Notes under the pieces: generated by a model
The model's input: the letters and a program-made list of their open reading frames with translations, nothing else
Told to the model about the DNA's origin: nothing
Databases searched by the model: none
Program-made: the position numbers and the translations under genes
NCBI RefSeq assembly: GCF_000720765.1
Contig: NZ_JODC01000003.1
Span: forward strand, 248,001-312,000
Origin: Streptomyces sp. NRRL S-646
GTDB lineage: Bacteria; Actinomycetota; Actinomycetes; Streptomycetales; Streptomycetaceae
Direction of reading: 5' to 3'
Length of the DNA stretch: 64,000 nt
Part shown: one piece after another, positions 1-8,223 of the stretch
Layout of the letters: the number at the start of each line of letters is the position of its first letter
How positions within the stretch are numbered: position 1 is the first letter of the stretch

Positions 1-582
1 CGAGCCGAGTCCGTCGTCCTCGTACCAGTCGAGCGAGAGGGGGCGCAGGGCGCGTTCCAGGTGTGCGGCGACCGCGAGGAGATCGGGTACGCGCGCCTCA
101 CGTGCCGCCCCCAGGGCGCCCGGCGCACGACAGGCGCGCTCCAGGGCTCGTACGGCGGCCTCGGAGCGAAGCGCTCCCACCAGGCCGCGCTCGTCCCGGG
201 CGAGTTCGGCGAGCCCGTACAGGGCGCTGGCGAAACGGTCCGCCTCGGCGGCCGGGGCCTCCCTCGAAGCGCCGGAAGGATCCCCGGCGTGCCCGGCACA
301 CAGCGCGGCCGCCAACTCCCCATAGCACTCGGCGAACCGCCGCCGCGCCCGGCGGCCGTGGATCGCCCCGTCGTCCTCGGCCGTCCACAACGGCGCCGTC
401 CGCACCCGGGCGACCTGCGGCGGCAGCCCGACCCAGCCCCCGTTCTCCTGGCGTTCGCTGCGGCTGAGCGCGTAGACGTCGAACTCGTGCTGCCCCAGCC
501 CGCGCACGAGCCGGTCGCACCAGAGCCTGGCGTCACCGCTCACATACGGATAGCCACCCTCCGTAAGCAGTCCGATGCGCAC
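1..582 (-). CDS. Glycosyltransferase, DUF3492/PelF-like GT4 type (N-terminal part)
   Basis: The gene runs off the left edge, so only about 194 N-terminal codons are visible. Read leftward from a GTG at 582-580 it begins RIGLLTEGGYPYVSGD, followed by LWCDRLVRGL and FDVYALS. This is the characteristic opening of DUF3492-containing GT4 glycosyltransferases related to PelF, where a Gly-rich turn of the first Rossmann fold sits at the start. The donor-binding second domain lies outside the window, so substrate and catalytic residues cannot be judged. The chosen GTG is preceded by GGGGGT. The other frames here give Arg/Pro-rich products and are shadows. The family is well supported; the sugar acceptor is unknown. 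Confidence 0.8.
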   Translation of the reverse strand, partial: MRIGLLTEGGYPYVSGDARLWCDRLVRGLGQHEFDVYALSRSERQENGGWVGLPPQVARVRTAPLWTAEDDGAIHGRRARRRFAECYGELAAALCAGHAGDPSGASREAPAAEADRFASALYGLAELARDERGLVGALRSEAAVRALERACRAPGALGAAREARVPDLLAVAAHLERALRPLSLDWYEDDGLGS

Positions 583-772
583 CAGCGCACCCCCGATCTC
601 CCGTATGGGGAGCCGCCGTTGACTCGGCGGCTCGCAGCGGGAAGAACGTATGCGGACAAGGCGGTGGCGCGACGGACGGTTGTCCATCGCACCACCAAAA
701 GGGGTGAACGGTCGTAACTTTCCCGTGCGGATCGCGTTCGATAGCGCTAAGAGATCAAGCAGTTACGTTACG

Positions 773-2713
773 TCAGACCGCGGCGAGCTCCCGCCTGGCA
801 GCCCTGCGCCGGGCCGCGACCTGGGGGTCGAGTGCCGGTACGGCGGCGAGCAGCTGCTTGGTGTACGGGTCCTGGGGGTTGTCGTACACCTCGTCGGCGG
901 GCCCGGACTCGACGATCCGGCCGCGGCGCATCACCGCTACCCGGTCGCTGACCTGTCGTACGACGGCGAGGTCGTGGGCGACGAAGACGAGCGCGAGCCC
1001 GAGTTCGCGCTGCAGCTCGCCGAGCAGGGCGACCACCTGGGCCTGGGTGGTCACGTCCAGCGCGGAGACGGGCTCGTCGCAGACGATGACGCGCGGGTCG
1101 GCCGCGAGCGCCCGTGCGATGCCCACACGCTGGCGCTGGCCGCCGCTGAACTCGTGCGGGTAACGGTCGTAGTGCGCCCCTTCGAGCCCCACGCGCTCCA
1201 GCAGTTCTGTCACGCGCCCCCGGATGCGGTTCTCGTCCCGCTCACCCCGCGCGCGCAGCGGATCGGCGATCGACTCGCCCACGCTGCGGCGCGGATTGAG
1301 GGAGGAGACGGGGTCCTGGAACACCATCTGGACGGCCGGATTCACGCCCACGCGCGCGTGCCCCTCGTAACGGACCTCTCCGGCCGTCGGTTCCAGCAGC
1401 CCGACCAGCATCCGCCCGAGCGTGGTCTTGCCGCTGCCGCTCTCACCGACGATCCCGAGGGTCTCGCCGCGGCGGAGGGTCAGCGACACGCCGTCCACGG
1501 CGGCGAACGCCCGCTTGCCACGTCCGAATTCGCGCCGCAGCCCGGCCGCCTCCAGGACGACGTCCCCGGAAGCACCCGAAGAGACACCCCGGGCGTTCTC
1601 CGTCACGGTCGCGGGGGAGGCAGCCTCGGCGCGGTCAGCCGAAACGCCCGAGGAACCGACCCCGCCGTCCCCGGACACAACCCCCGGGGACCCACCCGCG
1701 ACACCGCCCGACAAAACATCCTCGGCACCCTCAGCCGAAACACCCGAGGAGCCGGCCCGGGCGCCCCGCGCCGAAGCGTCCGCAGAGACCGCCGCGGCGT
1801 CGCCAGGCGCAATACCCGGGGACACGGCCTCGCCATCCCCTGCCGAGACAGCCTTCGCGCCCTCGGACGAAGCCTCCGGCATGGCGCCCCCGCCATCCCC
1901 CGCCCCGGCATCCGAGACGACCCCAGGTGCCGTCCGCCGCACGTCCACCCGCGGAACCGCCGCCAGGAGGTCCCGTGTGTAGGGCTCCGTAGGTGCGTCC
2001 AGCACCTCCGCGACCGGGCCGTGTTCGACCACGCGCCCGTGCCGCATGACGAGGACCTCGTCGACGCTCTCGGCGGCGACGCCCACGTCGTGCGTGACGA
2101 GGAGCAGACCCATGCCCGTCTCCTCGCGCAGGGTGTGCAGCAGGTCGAGGATCTGGGCCTGGACGGTGACGTCGAGCGCGGTCGTCGGCTCGTCGGCGAT
2201 CAGCAGCTCGGGCTCGCAGGCGAGCGCCATGGCGATGAGCGCGCGCTGGCGCATGCCGCCGCTGAACTCGTGCGGACGGGAACGGGACCGGCGCTGTGCG
2301 TCCGGAATTCCCACCCGGTCGAGCACCTCCACGGCACGCGCGCGTGCCGCCCGTCGTGACACGCGGGTGTGCACGCGGTACACCTCGGCGATCTGGTCGC
2401 CGATCGCGTAGTACGGGTCGAGGGACGACAGGGGGTCCTGGAAGACCATCGCCGCCTTTGCCCCCCGCAGCCGCCGCAGTTCGTCGTCGGACGCCTGTTG
2501 TACGTCGGTGCCGGCGACCTCGATCGAGCCGCCGACCCGCGCGCCCGTGCCGCGGTGCAGCCCCAGCAGGGCCGAGGCGACGGTGGACTTTCCGGACCCG
2601 GACTCGCCGACCAGGGCCAGGGCGGCGCCCTGCTCCAGGCGGAAGGAGAGGCCGTCCACGGCCCGCAGGTCGCCGAACTCGACGGAGAGATCCGTGACTT
2701 GGACGAGACTCAC
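773..2713 (-). CDS. Fused two-domain peptide ABC transporter ATPase (DppD-DppF type)
   Basis: A cytoplasmic ATPase that would power import by the two permeases just upstream. It holds two complete ABC cassettes in one 646-aa chain. The first cassette (about 1-260) has Walker A GESGSGKS near 36-43, signature FSGGMRQR near 150 and Walker B LLIADEP near 172. The second (about 385-646) has [16 protein letters not shown] and VIVCDEP. Both end with the PYT..LLAAVP tail of oligopeptide/nickel ATPases. A linker of roughly 119 residues, very rich in Ala, Gly, Ser and Val, joins them. The GTG start at 2713 overlaps the permease stop by four bases (GTGA), so translation is probably coupled. In most relatives the two ATPases are separate genes. 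The transported substrate is not deducible. Confidence 0.9.
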   Translation of the reverse strand: MSLVQVTDLSVEFGDLRAVDGLSFRLEQGAALALVGESGSGKSTVASALLGLHRGTGARVGGSIEVAGTDVQQASDDELRRLRGAKAAMVFQDPLSSLDPYYAIGDQIAEVYRVHTRVSRRAARARAVEVLDRVGIPDAQRRSRSRPHEFSGGMRQRALIAMALACEPELLIADEPTTALDVTVQAQILDLLHTLREETGMGLLLVTHDVGVAAESVDEVLVMRHGRVVEHGPVAEVLDAPTEPYTRDLLAAVPRVDVRRTAPGVVSDAGAGDGGGAMPEASSEGAKAVSAGDGEAVSPGIAPGDAAAVSADASARGARAGSSGVSAEGAEDVLSGGVAGGSPGVVSGDGGVGSSGVSADRAEAASPATVTENARGVSSGASGDVVLEAAGLRREFGRGKRAFAAVDGVSLTLRRGETLGIVGESGSGKTTLGRMLVGLLEPTAGEVRYEGHARVGVNPAVQMVFQDPVSSLNPRRSVGESIADPLRARGERDENRIRGRVTELLERVGLEGAHYDRYPHEFSGGQRQRVGIARALAADPRVIVCDEPVSALDVTTQAQVVALLGELQRELGLALVFVAHDLAVVRQVSDRVAVMRRGRIVESGPADEVYDNPQDPYTKQLLAAVPALDPQVAARRRAARRELAAV

Positions 2714-3708
2714 GTCAGTACCACCCGTCGGTCGGCCACCGCGTACAGCACGTCCGCGACGGCGTTGGCGAGGACCACGAAGAAACCGATCACCAGGACC
2801 ATGCCGACGACGACCGGAAGGTCGACCACATTCACGGCGTGGACGAGCTCCTGGCCGATGCCGGGGAGGCCGAAGAGGGTCTCGATGAGAACGGCGCCGC
2901 CCACTGCGCTGCCGAAGTCGTTGGCGTTCAGGGCGATGATCGGCGCCAGTGCCCCCCGCAGCGCGTGCCGGCCGACGAGCGACCGCTCGCCGACGCCGTA
3001 GGCCCGGAAGGTCCGGATGTGGTCCTCGGCCAGCGTCTCCAGCATCGATGCCCGCGTCAGCCGGGCGAAGTAGGCGGCCTCGTTGAGGGCGAGGGTGAAC
3101 CACGGCAGCAGGAGGCTCCAGGCCCACTGCTCCGGGTCGTCGGTGAAGGAGACGTACTCCGGGAAGGGCAGCAGCTCCAGTTGCCCGCAGATCACGATCA
3201 TCAGCACCAGGCCGATGACGAAGACCGGAGTGGACACACCCGCGAGGGTGAGGCCGGTCAGCGCGCGTTCGCTGAACCGGCCGCGCCGCCAGGCGGAGAG
3301 CACCCCGGTGCCGACACCCATCAGGAGCCAGAGCACCATCGCGCCGACCACCAGGGACAGGCTGACCGGCAGTTTGGCCAGGATGATCTGGGTGACCTGC
3401 TGGTCGCTCTGGTACGACTGGCCGAGGCAGGGTGCCGAGCAGTGCGCGACGGAGGTGCCCGTCGAGTAGTCCTGGCCGACGAGGATGCCCTCCAGGAAGT
3501 GCCAGTAACGCAGGTACAGCGGGTCGTCGAGCTTGAGCTGCTGGGCGACCTGGTGCACCTGTTCCGGCGAGCAGCGCGGGCCGCAGGTGATCTGGGCGAC
3601 GTTGCCGGGAGTGGCGTAGAAGACGACGTAGATGATCACCGAGATGACGAGCAGGGTGATCACGGCGCCCATGGCGCGGCGCAGCGCGAAACCGGCGAAG
3701 CCGCTCAT
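2710..3708 (-). CDS. Peptide-type ABC transporter permease (DppB family)
   Basis: Inner-membrane subunit of a binding-protein-dependent importer, 332 aa. The N-terminus FALRRAMGAVITLLVISVII followed by the YATPGN segment is the standard start of DppB/OppB permeases, and the EAA loop region is present (ARLTRASMLETLAEDHIRTFRA ... GRHALRGALAPII). Hydrophobic stretches fit about six membrane segments. The insert between the first two membrane segments holds four Cys (TCGPRC, HCSAPC), probably forming disulfides outside the membrane. ATG at 3708 lies four bases inside the end of the upstream DppC-type gene, and its stop overlaps the ATPase GTG, so this is the third gene of a tightly packed operon. 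Confidence 0.92.
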   Translation of the reverse strand: MSGFAGFALRRAMGAVITLLVISVIIYVVFYATPGNVAQITCGPRCSPEQVHQVAQQLKLDDPLYLRYWHFLEGILVGQDYSTGTSVAHCSAPCLGQSYQSDQQVTQIILAKLPVSLSLVVGAMVLWLLMGVGTGVLSAWRRGRFSERALTGLTLAGVSTPVFVIGLVLMIVICGQLELLPFPEYVSFTDDPEQWAWSLLLPWFTLALNEAAYFARLTRASMLETLAEDHIRTFRAYGVGERSLVGRHALRGALAPIIALNANDFGSAVGGAVLIETLFGLPGIGQELVHAVNVVDLPVVVGMVLVIGFFVVLANAVADVLYAVADRRVVLT

Positions 3709-4724
3709 GACTCCACTTCCTTCTCGGCGGTCGCCTTCGCCTCCCGCTTGCCGCCTGTTCCGACGCGCAGGCGGGAGGCCGCTCGCGGGTCGAGGGCGGT
3801 GCGTACGCCGTCACCGAGGACGGTGAGCGCGAGGACGGTCACGAACAGTGCGCCCGCGGGCAGGAGCAGGTACTGCGGGGCCGCCTGGTACCAGACGTTG
3901 GCCGAGGTGAGCATCTGCCCCCAGGACGGGGTGGGCGGCTTCACGCCGACGCCGAGGAAGGACAGGGCGGCCTCGATGGCGATGTTGGCCGGCACCATGA
4001 GCGCGGCGTAGGTGATGACGGGCGCGGCCAGCCCGGGCAGCAGCTCCCGGCGGGCGATCCGCCAGGTGCTCCAGCCGCTCAGCCGGGCGGCGGCGACGTA
4101 GTCGAGTTCCTTGAGGGTGAGCGTCTGGGCGCGGGCGATCTTGGCGATGGTGCCCCAGGCGACGAAGCCGATGATGAGCGCGACCAGGACCGGCCTCGGG
4201 AAGCTGCTGGGCACGATGGCCAGCAACGCCAACGCCATGATCATCAGCGGCATGGCGACGATGATGTCGGTGGCCCGGCTCAACAGTTGATCAACCCATC
4301 GGTTGCCGAGCGCGGACGCCACGCCAACGACGACACCGAGAAGAACCTGCACCGCGGTGGCCCCCAGTGCGACCCCCAGCGAGACCCGCGCCCCATAGAC
4401 CAGCCGAGCGAACAGGTCCCGCCCGGTCTGCGGCTCGACCCCCAGCCAGTGGTCCCCGCCGATGCCCCCGAAGGAGCCGATCGGCACGCCTCCGCGGGCG
4501 GAGTCGACGAGCGAGGGGTGGTAGGTGGTGGGGTCCTGGCCCTCGAGGGCGGTGAGGAGGGGTGCGGCGAGCGCGACCAGGACCAGCAGCGCGACGACGG
4601 CCGCCGCGACGAGGGCGGCGCGCTGCGTGCGCAGACGCCGCCAGAACTGACGAGCCCCCGAGGCGCCGGGGACGGGCTCCACGCCCGCGCCGGCGGCCTC
4701 GGCGGCGACAAGTGCCTCGCTCAC
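3705..4724 (-). CDS. Peptide-type ABC transporter permease (DppC family)
   Basis: Second membrane subunit of the importer, 339 aa. After a cytoplasmic arm of about 35 residues comes a membrane segment (ALVAAAVVALLVLVALAAPLL), then the LGVEPQTGRDLFARLVYGAR motif typical of the DppC/OppC family. The coupling loop reads VAAARLSGWSTWRIARRELLPG. The C-terminal LSFLGVGVKPPTPSWGQML motif is also diagnostic. The gene starts four bases after the binding-protein stop and overlaps the next permease by ATGA. The order binding protein, DppC, DppB, fused ATPase differs from the classical DppABCDF order. Confidence 0.92.
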   Translation of the reverse strand: MSEALVAAEAAGAGVEPVPGASGARQFWRRLRTQRAALVAAAVVALLVLVALAAPLLTALEGQDPTTYHPSLVDSARGGVPIGSFGGIGGDHWLGVEPQTGRDLFARLVYGARVSLGVALGATAVQVLLGVVVGVASALGNRWVDQLLSRATDIIVAMPLMIMALALLAIVPSSFPRPVLVALIIGFVAWGTIAKIARAQTLTLKELDYVAAARLSGWSTWRIARRELLPGLAAPVITYAALMVPANIAIEAALSFLGVGVKPPTPSWGQMLTSANVWYQAAPQYLLLPAGALFVTVLALTVLGDGVRTALDPRAASRLRVGTGGKREAKATAEKEVES

Positions 4725-4728
4725 GGCG

Positions 4729-6447
4729 CTACTTCACCGCGACCTGCGAGATGTCCAGCACACCGGTCCAGTCGCTGATCACGACGTTCCTGATGTCCTT
4801 GCCGACCAGCCGCTTGTAGACGGGGTGGAACAGCGGCACGGTCAGGGCCTGCTCGCCGATCTTCTTGTCCAGTGCACCCCACCTCTTGGCGGCAGCGTCA
4901 AGATCGGTCAACTTGTTGATCGCGTCAATCTCGGCATTGACCGACTTGTCATTGAGCAGACCCGTGTTGAAGTTCGCGCCGTCCTTGACGATCTGCCGGC
5001 CGTCGAAGATCGGGGCGAGGAAGGGACCGCCGGAAGGCCAGTCGGCACCCCAGTGGGCGAGGAAGAACCCGGGCTCGGTCTTCACGTTGTGGATCTTGTC
5101 GGAGTAGTCGTTGTCCTCCAGGCCCTGCAGCTTGACCGTGATCCCGGCCTGCTTGAGCGCGTCCTGGAGGGCCGTTGCGATCTCCGGGCTGGTCTCGAAG
5201 TTCTTCGCGTTGGAGTGGGTCAGCGTGACGGTGAGCCCGTTCGGGTAACCCGCCTCCTTCAGCAGCTCCTTGGCCTTCGCCGCGTTGCCCGTCTTCCCTG
5301 CCGGGAAGAGGTCGTACGGCGTGTAGCCGAAGGACTTCTGGTTCGGCAGGTAGGTGGTGGCGGCCTCGGCGAGCGCGGAACCGCCGGCGGCGTTGATCAC
5401 GGACGACCGGTCGACGGCGTACGAGATCGCCTGCCGCACCTTGACGTTGTTGAACGGCTTGACGGTCGGGTTGAACGCTATGTAGTTCGTGTAGCCGAAG
5501 TGGCCGGTGCCCACGCGCGAGGCGAGCTCCTTGTCGCCCGTCACCTTGGCGAGTTCGGCCGGGCCGAGGTTGGTGTCCGTGGTGACGGCGGCCGCGTCCG
5601 CACCCTGGGACGCCGACAGCCGCTGGTTGATCACGGACGAGTCGAGACCCGACTTCACGTCGACCTTGTCCGGGTAGGCCTTGCGCTCGGCGTCCGTCGC
5701 CGTCGACCAGTACGTGTTCCGCTCGAGGACGATGTGCTCGCCGTTGTTCTCGTTCCTCACGACCTTGTACGGGCCGGACGAGACCGGGTGCTCGGCGTAC
5801 TTCGTACCCGTGTCCTTGCTCTTCGGGACGGGTGTGAACTGCGTCTGCGTGGCGAGGTACGGGAACTCGCCCTCGGGCTTGTTCAGGTGGAAGACGATGG
5901 TCCGGGCATCCGGCGTCTCGATCGCCGACAGACCCTTCTTGTCCTTGTACGGCCCCTGGTAGTCCGCCGCGCCGACCAGCCAGTCCCTCAAGTAGGGGGC
6001 ACCGCCGGACAGTTCGGGCGCGAAGGAGCGCTCGATGCCGTACTTGATGTCGGCGGACGTGATCGCGGTGCCGTCCTCGTACTTGAGGCCCTTCTTCAGG
6101 GTGTACGTCCACACGGTCGCGTCCTTGTTGGGGCGCCCGGTGTCGGTGGCGAGGTCCGGGACGACCTTGGCACCGGCCGCGCCGTTCTCGCGGTTGCGGG
6201 TGGTGAGCGTACGGAAGACCAGGGACGGGACGTTGCCGCCGCCGGAGGTGTACAGGCGGGCGGGGTCGAAGTTCTCCTGCGGGCTGGAGTTCAGCACCGT
6301 CAGGGTGCCGCCCTTGTGCGGCGTGGAGTCGCCACCGGAGCCCTTGGCATCGTTGTCCTTCGGCCCGCAGGCGGCGGCGCCCGCCGCCAGAACCAGGCCT
6401 ACGGATGCAGCGGCCACGCGGCGCGCTCTGACGGACGGTTGACGCAT
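4729..6447 (-). CDS. Solute-binding lipoprotein of peptide-type ABC importer (SBP family 5)
   Basis: Extracytoplasmic receptor that captures the substrate and hands it to the permeases downstream. The 572-aa protein has an Arg-rich lipoprotein signal peptide with lipobox AGAAAC; Cys27 would be lipidated. The mature part shows the family 5 pattern: KGGTLTVLNSSPQENFDPA, then TYTLKKGLKYEDGTAITSADIKYGIERSF, and VRQAISYAVDRSSVI. It is the first gene of the leftward operon. ATG 6447 is preceded by GAGAGGT. Between this gene and its likely promoter lie a leader ORF and an intrinsic terminator (see 6571-6761), so expression is probably set by attenuation. Ligand class (peptide, opine, metal chelate) cannot be fixed by eye. 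Confidence 0.92.
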   Translation of the reverse strand: MRQPSVRARRVAAASVGLVLAAGAAACGPKDNDAKGSGGDSTPHKGGTLTVLNSSPQENFDPARLYTSGGGNVPSLVFRTLTTRNRENGAAGAKVVPDLATDTGRPNKDATVWTYTLKKGLKYEDGTAITSADIKYGIERSFAPELSGGAPYLRDWLVGAADYQGPYKDKKGLSAIETPDARTIVFHLNKPEGEFPYLATQTQFTPVPKSKDTGTKYAEHPVSSGPYKVVRNENNGEHIVLERNTYWSTATDAERKAYPDKVDVKSGLDSSVINQRLSASQGADAAAVTTDTNLGPAELAKVTGDKELASRVGTGHFGYTNYIAFNPTVKPFNNVKVRQAISYAVDRSSVINAAGGSALAEAATTYLPNQKSFGYTPYDLFPAGKTGNAAKAKELLKEAGYPNGLTVTLTHSNAKNFETSPEIATALQDALKQAGITVKLQGLEDNDYSDKIHNVKTEPGFFLAHWGADWPSGGPFLAPIFDGRQIVKDGANFNTGLLNDKSVNAEIDAINKLTDLDAAAKRWGALDKKIGEQALTVPLFHPVYKRLVGKDIRNVVISDWTGVLDISQVAVK

Positions 6448-6570
6448 CGGAATGACGACCTCTCGGAGTGGTTCGGGCCCTGATGAACCGGAATGAGCCC
6501 GAATGGTGAGACGGATGGACGAGGAGTGAGACGAAAGTGAACAGACCTCTGCCCGGGCGTCAGGTCGTCG

Positions 6571-6591
6571 AAAACCGTGACCGAGTCACGG
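6571..6591 (-). terminator. Intrinsic terminator in the 5' leader (putative attenuator)
   Basis: On the leftward transcript, CCGTGAC, loop TCG, GTCACGG (plus-strand arms 6575-6581 and 6585-6591) is followed at once by four U residues. This is a compact intrinsic terminator placed between the 30-codon leader ORF (stop 6635-6633) and the first structural gene (start 6447). Short U-tailed hairpins are unusual in this GC-rich window, where most terminators lack U tracts. The position fits a transcription attenuator. No alternative anti-terminator pairing has been computed. Confidence 0.6.
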
Positions 6592-6632
6592 AAGAGGAAA
6601 AAGATCGCGACGCGAACGCCTGAGGGCGAGCG

Positions 6633-6725
6633 TCAGCGACAGTGGATGTCGGCCACGCAGAGCGGGGTCACGCCGATGAGCGCCAGCTCGATGGCGGCGC
6701 GTGCGGTGACGTGGGGGGTCGACAT
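6633..6725 (-). CDS. Putative leader peptide, 30 aa, Cys-containing
   Basis: A short ORF in the 5' leader of the ABC importer operon. It starts ATG at 6725-6723 and stops TGA at 6635-6633. The peptide opens MSTPHVTARAAIEL and closes TPLCVADIHCR, so Cys codons are 23 and 29 of 30, the second one just before a final Arg. A -35/-10 pair upstream puts the expected start of transcription at or next to the A of this ATG, so the peptide may be translated from a leaderless mRNA. A U-tailed terminator follows about 40 bases after its stop. This resembles actinobacterial leader peptides that end in Cys-Arg and precede sulfur and ABC-transport genes. The peptide itself is an inference: it has no recognised domain. 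Confidence 0.55.
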   Translation of the reverse strand: MSTPHVTARAAIELALIGVTPLCVADIHCR

Positions 6726-6761
6726 GCCCAGAAATATGTATGAACTTTCTGGGCATGTCAA
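6721..6761 (-). promoter_or_regulatory. Promoter overlapped by a perfect 14-bp inverted repeat (operator)
   Basis: GACATGCCCAGAAA at 6721-6734 is the exact reverse complement of 6746-6759, with an AT-rich 11-base spacer. The same stretch read leftward contains TTGACA (6761-6756), a 17-base gap and CATATT (6738-6733), a good primary-sigma promoter. The repeat therefore covers the -35, the -10 and the presumed start site of the ABC importer leader transcript. A dimeric repressor is the simplest reading. A hairpin in RNA is unlikely, because most of the repeat lies upstream of the predicted start. Confidence 0.65.
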
Positions 6762-6781
6762 TGTGACGTATGAGGCGTCGG

Positions 6782-8215
6782 TCAACTTCCGGGATACGGC
6801 CAGGGGTTGGGCAGACAGCGGATCCCGTCGTGGTCGAGGAACTTGGTCTGCTGCTGCATGACCGGCGCGAGCTGGCCGTTCTTGCTGCAGGTGACGTGGC
6901 TGTAGCCGAGCCGGTGACCGACCTCGTGGTTGATCAGCATCTGCCGGTAGGCGTGAATTTGATCACCGTAGGTCTTCGATCCCTGTGCCCATCTGTACGC
7001 ATTGATCATCACGCGCTCGGTGGCGGCCGAGTCGCACGAGACGTTGTCCTCAGTCGTGTCGAGTCCGGACTTCGCGCACCATTTCGCGGTCGTCCCGGGG
7101 CTGGCGAGCGTGATCACGAAGTCGGGCTTGCCGGTGTAGATGCGCTCGAAGGTGCGGGAGCCGTGGTGGGCCCAGCTCCGGTCGTCGTTGAGCGTCTTCT
7201 GCACGGCCTGGGCGAAGAGCGCGCCGTCGAGCCCGAGCCCCTGCTCCACGTCCACGCGGTAGGTGTACTTCTGTCCCGTGCCCGGCGCCTTGTCGAACCC
7301 CGGAACCGCATCGAACTTCCCCGGCCCCTTGAGCGTGGCGCCGAGCGGGTACTTCTCCCCCATCGCCTGCGCGTACGTCAGCGTCGCCAGGCTGGGCGAC
7401 GAGGACGGCGACGGCCCCGAGTCCCGGGCGTCCCGCGCCTGGCCGGTGGCCGACTGTGTCCTTACGCCGGTGCCCTCGCGTCCGTTCGTGACCTGGCCGG
7501 CGACGACGACGGCCAGCACGGTGGTGACGGCGGCGGCCGCGATACCGGTGAACGTCCGCCCCTTGCTGCCCTTGGCCTGCGCGGGCACGCCGGTCGGCGG
7601 CGCGTCGTCGTCGGTCTCGGAGGGCACCCCGACACCGGTGCCGGGGTCCCAGTCGGTGACGGAGGCATACGGGTCCGAGGCGTGCGCCGAGACCCCGGTG
7701 CGGGGCGCGAAGACGTCGTCGTCCTCGTCGAAGGCCTCGAGGTAGTCCTGTCGCGGCCCACCGGGCGGTGCCTGCCGCTGCCGCGGTATGGCGACACCGG
7801 GCCCGGCGCCTCCCGGCCCCCTCAACTCACCCCAGCCACCACCGGCTTCACGCTGCTCGGGGTGACCGCTGCGGACCTGGGGGGTGCCGTGCGCGGGCGT
7901 ACCGTCGGGGAACCGCGGCACCCCATGAGCAGGCGTGCCTTCCGGCAGTCGCGGCATCCCATGAGCAGGCGTGCCGTCCGGCAGTCGCGGCACCCCGCGC
8001 GCGGGTGTGCCGTCCGGCGTCCCCGGCGGACCGTACCTCGGAGCCCGCTGCTGCCCGCCCGACGGCCCGGGCACCCGACGGCCCCCCGCCCCGCCCTGCT
8101 GTACTCCCGGAACGGACCCGGGCCCGGCGGTCGGCCGACCGCCCTGTCCCGCTCCTATGTCACCGGCATCACCCTTCGCGGCGGCGGCGCCCCCGCGGCG
8201 GCTGTGGCGTCCCAC
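6782..8215 (-). CDS. DUF3152 membrane-anchored metallopeptidase-like protein
   Basis: 477-aa protein of the DUF3152 family, typical of Actinobacteria. It starts MGRHSRRGG, then has a Pro/Gly-rich cytoplasmic arm that includes four 12-residue repeats of the type PDGTPAHGMPRL (about residues 67-114). One membrane segment follows (GIAAAAVTTVLAVVVAGQV), then the conserved outer domain from YPLGATLKG to the end. That domain contains HEVGHRLGYSH, which fits the zinc-protease pattern HExxHxxGxxH, and four Cys. The family has no established reaction that I know of. The motif suggests an extracytoplasmic zinc peptidase, which is inference. A M. tuberculosis homologue is expected at Rv3207c, beside the same TetR and DUF3107 genes. 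Confidence 0.85.
   Translation of the reverse strand: MGRHSRRGGAAAAKGDAGDIGAGQGGRPTAGPGSVPGVQQGGAGGRRVPGPSGGQQRAPRYGPPGTPDGTPARGVPRLPDGTPAHGMPRLPEGTPAHGVPRFPDGTPAHGTPQVRSGHPEQREAGGGWGELRGPGGAGPGVAIPRQRQAPPGGPRQDYLEAFDEDDDVFAPRTGVSAHASDPYASVTDWDPGTGVGVPSETDDDAPPTGVPAQAKGSKGRTFTGIAAAAVTTVLAVVVAGQVTNGREGTGVRTQSATGQARDARDSGPSPSSSPSLATLTYAQAMGEKYPLGATLKGPGKFDAVPGFDKAPGTGQKYTYRVDVEQGLGLDGALFAQAVQKTLNDDRSWAHHGSRTFERIYTGKPDFVITLASPGTTAKWCAKSGLDTTEDNVSCDSAATERVMINAYRWAQGSKTYGDQIHAYRQMLINHEVGHRLGYSHVTCSKNGQLAPVMQQQTKFLDHDGIRCLPNPWPYPGS
7874..8017 (-). repeat. Four tandem 36-bp coding repeats in the DUF3152 gene
   Basis: Four consecutive 12-codon units encode variants of P-D/E-G-T-P-A-H/R-G-x-P-R/Q-x in the cytoplasmic arm of the DUF3152 protein. 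At the DNA level the first three units are almost identical. Copy number is likely to vary between strains by slippage. Confidence 0.8.
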
Positions 8216-8223
8216 GTCGGCCC

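Noticed and set aside
1603..1911. Leftward 102-codon ORF inside the ATPase linker
   Set aside because: Alternative frame of the repetitive linker, Arg/Pro-rich, no ribosome site.
2714..3814. Upstream extension of the fused ATPase to a 1013-aa protein
   Set aside because: The added part overlaps the permease gene in another frame and is Arg/Pro-rich; GTG 2713 coupled to the permease stop is far better.
6577..6861. Rightward 94-codon ORF across the leader region
   Set aside because: It lies antisense to the leader peptide and to the 3' end of the DUF3152 gene, has no ribosome site and shows no domain; it is a shadow.
7874..8017. CRISPR-like regular repeats
   Set aside because: The units are contiguous, coding, in frame and without spacers.
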